6,976 nt of DNA from Actinomycetota bacterium (lineage in GTDB: Bacteria > Actinomycetota > Acidimicrobiia > Acidimicrobiales > Ilumatobacteraceae), in NCBI GenBank assembly GCA_009703975.1, contig WLFB01000067.1:1-6976 (forward strand), in the 5' to 3' direction. The notes under the pieces were generated by a model. The model searched no databases. It worked only from the letters and a program-made list of their open reading frames with translations, and was not told where the DNA came from. Made by a program: the position numbers and the translations under genes. Below, in pieces: positions 6,057 through 6,976 of this stretch. Numbering within the stretch: the first letter of the stretch is position 1; every line of letters begins with the position of its first letter.

Positions 6057-6161
6057 CTAGATATCCATCGCGAAAAACCCGATGACGAACCCAACGGTAA
6101 GTGCGCAGAAAATAACATCTGAGTTTCGCAGTGTCAACGAAAATAGGGCAAAGAAGTTCAT
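6057..6161 (-). CDS. Possible 34-residue single-span membrane peptide
   Basis: ATG 6159-6161 to TAG 6057-6059 encodes 34 residues. The N-terminal part is amphipathic and aromatic (MNFFALFSLTLRNSD). It is followed by one clear hydrophobic span (VIFCALTVGFVIGFFAM) and a two-residue tail. R12 and D15 separate the two halves. Polarity is strongly non-random for such a short frame. TATAAC (6168-6173) lies exactly 6 nt before the ATG and CTGACC (6191-6196) 17 bp further up, an ideal layout for leaderless transcription. It is divergent from the PaaA-like gene and lies upstream of the lipoprotein gene on the same strand, 98 bp away, so the two might share a transcript. I recognise no family. It could also be chance in an A+T-rich gap. 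Confidence 0.45.
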   Translation of the reverse strand: MNFFALFSLTLRNSDVIFCALTVGFVIGFFAMDI

Positions 6162-6167
6162 TGACTA

Positions 6168-6196
6168 GTTATAACTACTGGGTGTTGCACGGTCAG
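6168..6196 (-). promoter_or_regulatory. Putative leaderless promoter for the 34-residue peptide
   Basis: On the minus strand CTGACC (6191-6196), 17 bp, TATAAC (6168-6173); the expected start site coincides with the A of ATG at 6161. The -10 box lies inside a 12-bp palindrome, TAGTTATAACTA (6166-6177), which could be coincidence or a control site. This promoter could also serve the lipoprotein gene downstream. Confidence 0.4.
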
Positions 6197-6261
6197 TTCG
6201 ATCGCTATCTATACATATATATAGGTACAAGTCCGCCCGCTCGCACCAGGCCTCTGACGCC

Positions 6262-6271
6262 CCAACGTTGG
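6262..6271. promoter_or_regulatory. 10-bp palindrome upstream of the PaaA-like promoter
   Basis: CCAACGTTGG is a perfect palindrome ending 12 bp before the -35 box at 6284. Its centre is 59 bp from the centre of the 6318-6333 palindrome. Position and symmetry would suit a regulator site, but a 10-bp dyad can occur by chance. Confidence 0.25.
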
Positions 6272-6283
6272 CAAGCCCACCAC

Positions 6284-6312
6284 TTGACAAATTCGGTCCC
6301 TGCCACTACAGT
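6284..6312 (+). promoter_or_regulatory. Strong sigma70-type promoter for the PaaA-like gene
   Basis: TTGACA (6284-6289) is a perfect -35 box and TACAGT (6307-6312) a good -10 box, separated by exactly 17 bp. Transcription should start near 6318-6320, leaving a leader of about 45 nt that includes the Shine-Dalgarno GGAG (6355-6358), 6 nt before ATG 6365. Confidence 0.7.
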
Positions 6313-6317
6313 CTTAG

Positions 6318-6333
6318 TTGATTGATCAATCAA
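6318..6333. promoter_or_regulatory. 16-bp palindromic operator at the transcription start of the PaaA-like gene
   Basis: TTGATTGATCAATCAA is a perfect 16-bp palindrome that begins 6 bp after the -10 box and covers the expected start site, a classic repressor position. Length and symmetry suit a TetR- or GntR-type dimer; phenylacetate operons in many bacteria are controlled by such repressors (PaaR, PaaX). The regulator is not in this window as far as I can tell: the TetR gene at 598-1233 is 5 kb away, and no matching site lies beside it. Confidence 0.6.
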
Positions 6334-6364
6334 ACGAATTTACATTTAAAGAGTGGAGTTCTTA

Positions 6365-6976
6365 ATGTCTGAACACAACACCATAGACAATGAGCGTCTT
6401 AGCACGAAATATGAACTTTGGAGCGAAATGCCCGATGGTTACCGCGAAGGGATAGCCCGTGTGTCATCTTTTCAATCGCTTGCTGAAGTCGTTGGAGTAC
6501 TACCGTTTTCCGATTGGATGGGCCGTGTACCAGATTTTGCCCGAAAACAAATGTTCATTGCCAAGATCCAAGATGAAGTTGGACACGGTCATATCACGGC
6601 TCGTGTGGCAGAGGATCTTGGTGTTCCGCGAGAAAAAATTCTTACAGACTTCGTTGAAGGTCGAACAAAATTGCTCAACATTTTTCATTTTGGGTTCGAA
6701 ACGTGGGAGGAAATTGGAATCGCGGCGCTTTTGATGAACTCGTCAGCAATTGTGCAGTTTCAGTCGCTTGATAAAGGTACATATTTGCCATACGTGCGCG
6801 CGCTGAAGAAAATTGAGAAGGAAGAAGGTTTTCATTATCATCACGCGCTTGACCTCACTCACCAGGTGATGACAGAGGGAACGAATGTGCAACGAGCGCG
6901 TGTGCAACAAGCGTTTGAGACTTGGTTCCCGCGACTCATTGGATACTTTGGTCCTCCAGATTCTGCCGTATACGAG
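6365..6976 (+). CDS. paaA: PaaA-like phenylacetyl-CoA epoxygenase catalytic subunit (3' end outside window)
   Basis: The first 204 codons are visible. The protein belongs to the PaaA/ferritin-like diiron oxygenases, which in complex with PaaB, C, D and E epoxidise the ring of phenylacetyl-CoA in the cytosol. Matches to remembered E. coli PaaA run throughout: IAKIQDEVGHG (65-75) with E71 and H74, RVAEDLG (80-86), an EGRTKLLNIFHF segment (98-109), KEEGFHYHHA (152-161) with E154 and H157, and FGPPDSA near the end. K67 and E41 also align with conserved residues. N125 stands where E. coli has Asp126, and the surrounding stretch (LLMNSSAIVQFQ) is divergent, so this may be a paralogue with a different acyl-CoA substrate. 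The start is supported by a GGAG site 6 nt upstream and by the promoter. paaB and other subunits would be expected just beyond the window. Confidence 0.85.
   Translation, partial: MSEHNTIDNERLSTKYELWSEMPDGYREGIARVSSFQSLAEVVGVLPFSDWMGRVPDFARKQMFIAKIQDEVGHGHITARVAEDLGVPREKILTDFVEGRTKLLNIFHFGFETWEEIGIAALLMNSSAIVQFQSLDKGTYLPYVRALKKIEKEEGFHYHHALDLTHQVMTEGTNVQRARVQQAFETWFPRLIGYFGPPDSAVYE

Noticed and set aside
6207..6224. TATCTATACATATATATA as an extra plus-strand promoter for the PaaA-like gene.
   Set aside because: No -35 box lies at 16-18 bp (TTGCAC at 6185 is 19 bp from TATACA), and the 6284-6312 promoter is far better placed.

Overview
The window is about 7 kb of bacterial chromosome with moderate G+C (near 50 percent by eye). 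It carries eight recognisable protein genes, two of them cut by the window edges or lying at them, plus two possible very small ORFs. Gene content and style suggest an Actinomycetota member, perhaps a planktonic Acidimicrobiia-like lineage: several genes lack Shine-Dalgarno sequences and have a -10 box directly before ATG, a Tat-exported Rieske protein carries a small Cys/Trp module, and a PaaA-like oxygenase and an HCxLCD protein are present. The taxon is inference; no rRNA or other marker gene is present.

Layout. At 1-143 (+) is the tail of a DUF1566/Lcl-C-like protein. Converging on it is a two-gene unit on the minus strand: a TetR-family regulator (598-1233) overlapping by 4 bp with a SnoaL/NTF2-like protein (167-601). 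From 1234 to 1565 lies a 332-bp gap. Most of it (1261-1500) is G+C-rich, about 62 percent, and it holds a strong minus-strand intrinsic terminator (1262-1315) with no obvious gene feeding it. A membrane-anchored YceI-like protein (1566-2285, +) then converges on a minus-strand run: a Tat-exported Rieske protein with its own good promoter (2328-2870), a short-chain dehydrogenase (2926-3591), a 122-residue HCxLCDxTHG protein (3612-3980), and a large lipoprotein (4027-5958). The lipoprotein has an N-terminal DUF333-like module and a C-terminal serine beta-lactamase/esterase-type domain.

Upstream of the lipoprotein is a compact array of short direct repeats (5988-6055). Next comes a possible 34-residue single-span membrane peptide (6057-6161, -) with a leaderless promoter. 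On the plus strand a textbook promoter (TTGACA, 17 bp, TACAGT), overlapped downstream by a perfect 16-bp palindromic operator, drives a PaaA-like phenylacetyl-CoA epoxygenase catalytic subunit (6365 to the window end).

Functional reading. The minus-strand run 2328-5958 looks like envelope or redox housekeeping of unknown purpose. The plus-strand gene at the right edge is the first gene of what is probably an aromatic or acyl-CoA oxygenation operon, under repressor control. The most noteworthy items are the small membrane ORF, the repeat array, the orphan terminator in the G+C-rich gap, and the PaaA-like protein with an apparent Asp-to-Asn change near its diiron site. I found no convincing mobile element, CRISPR array, tRNA or rRNA.
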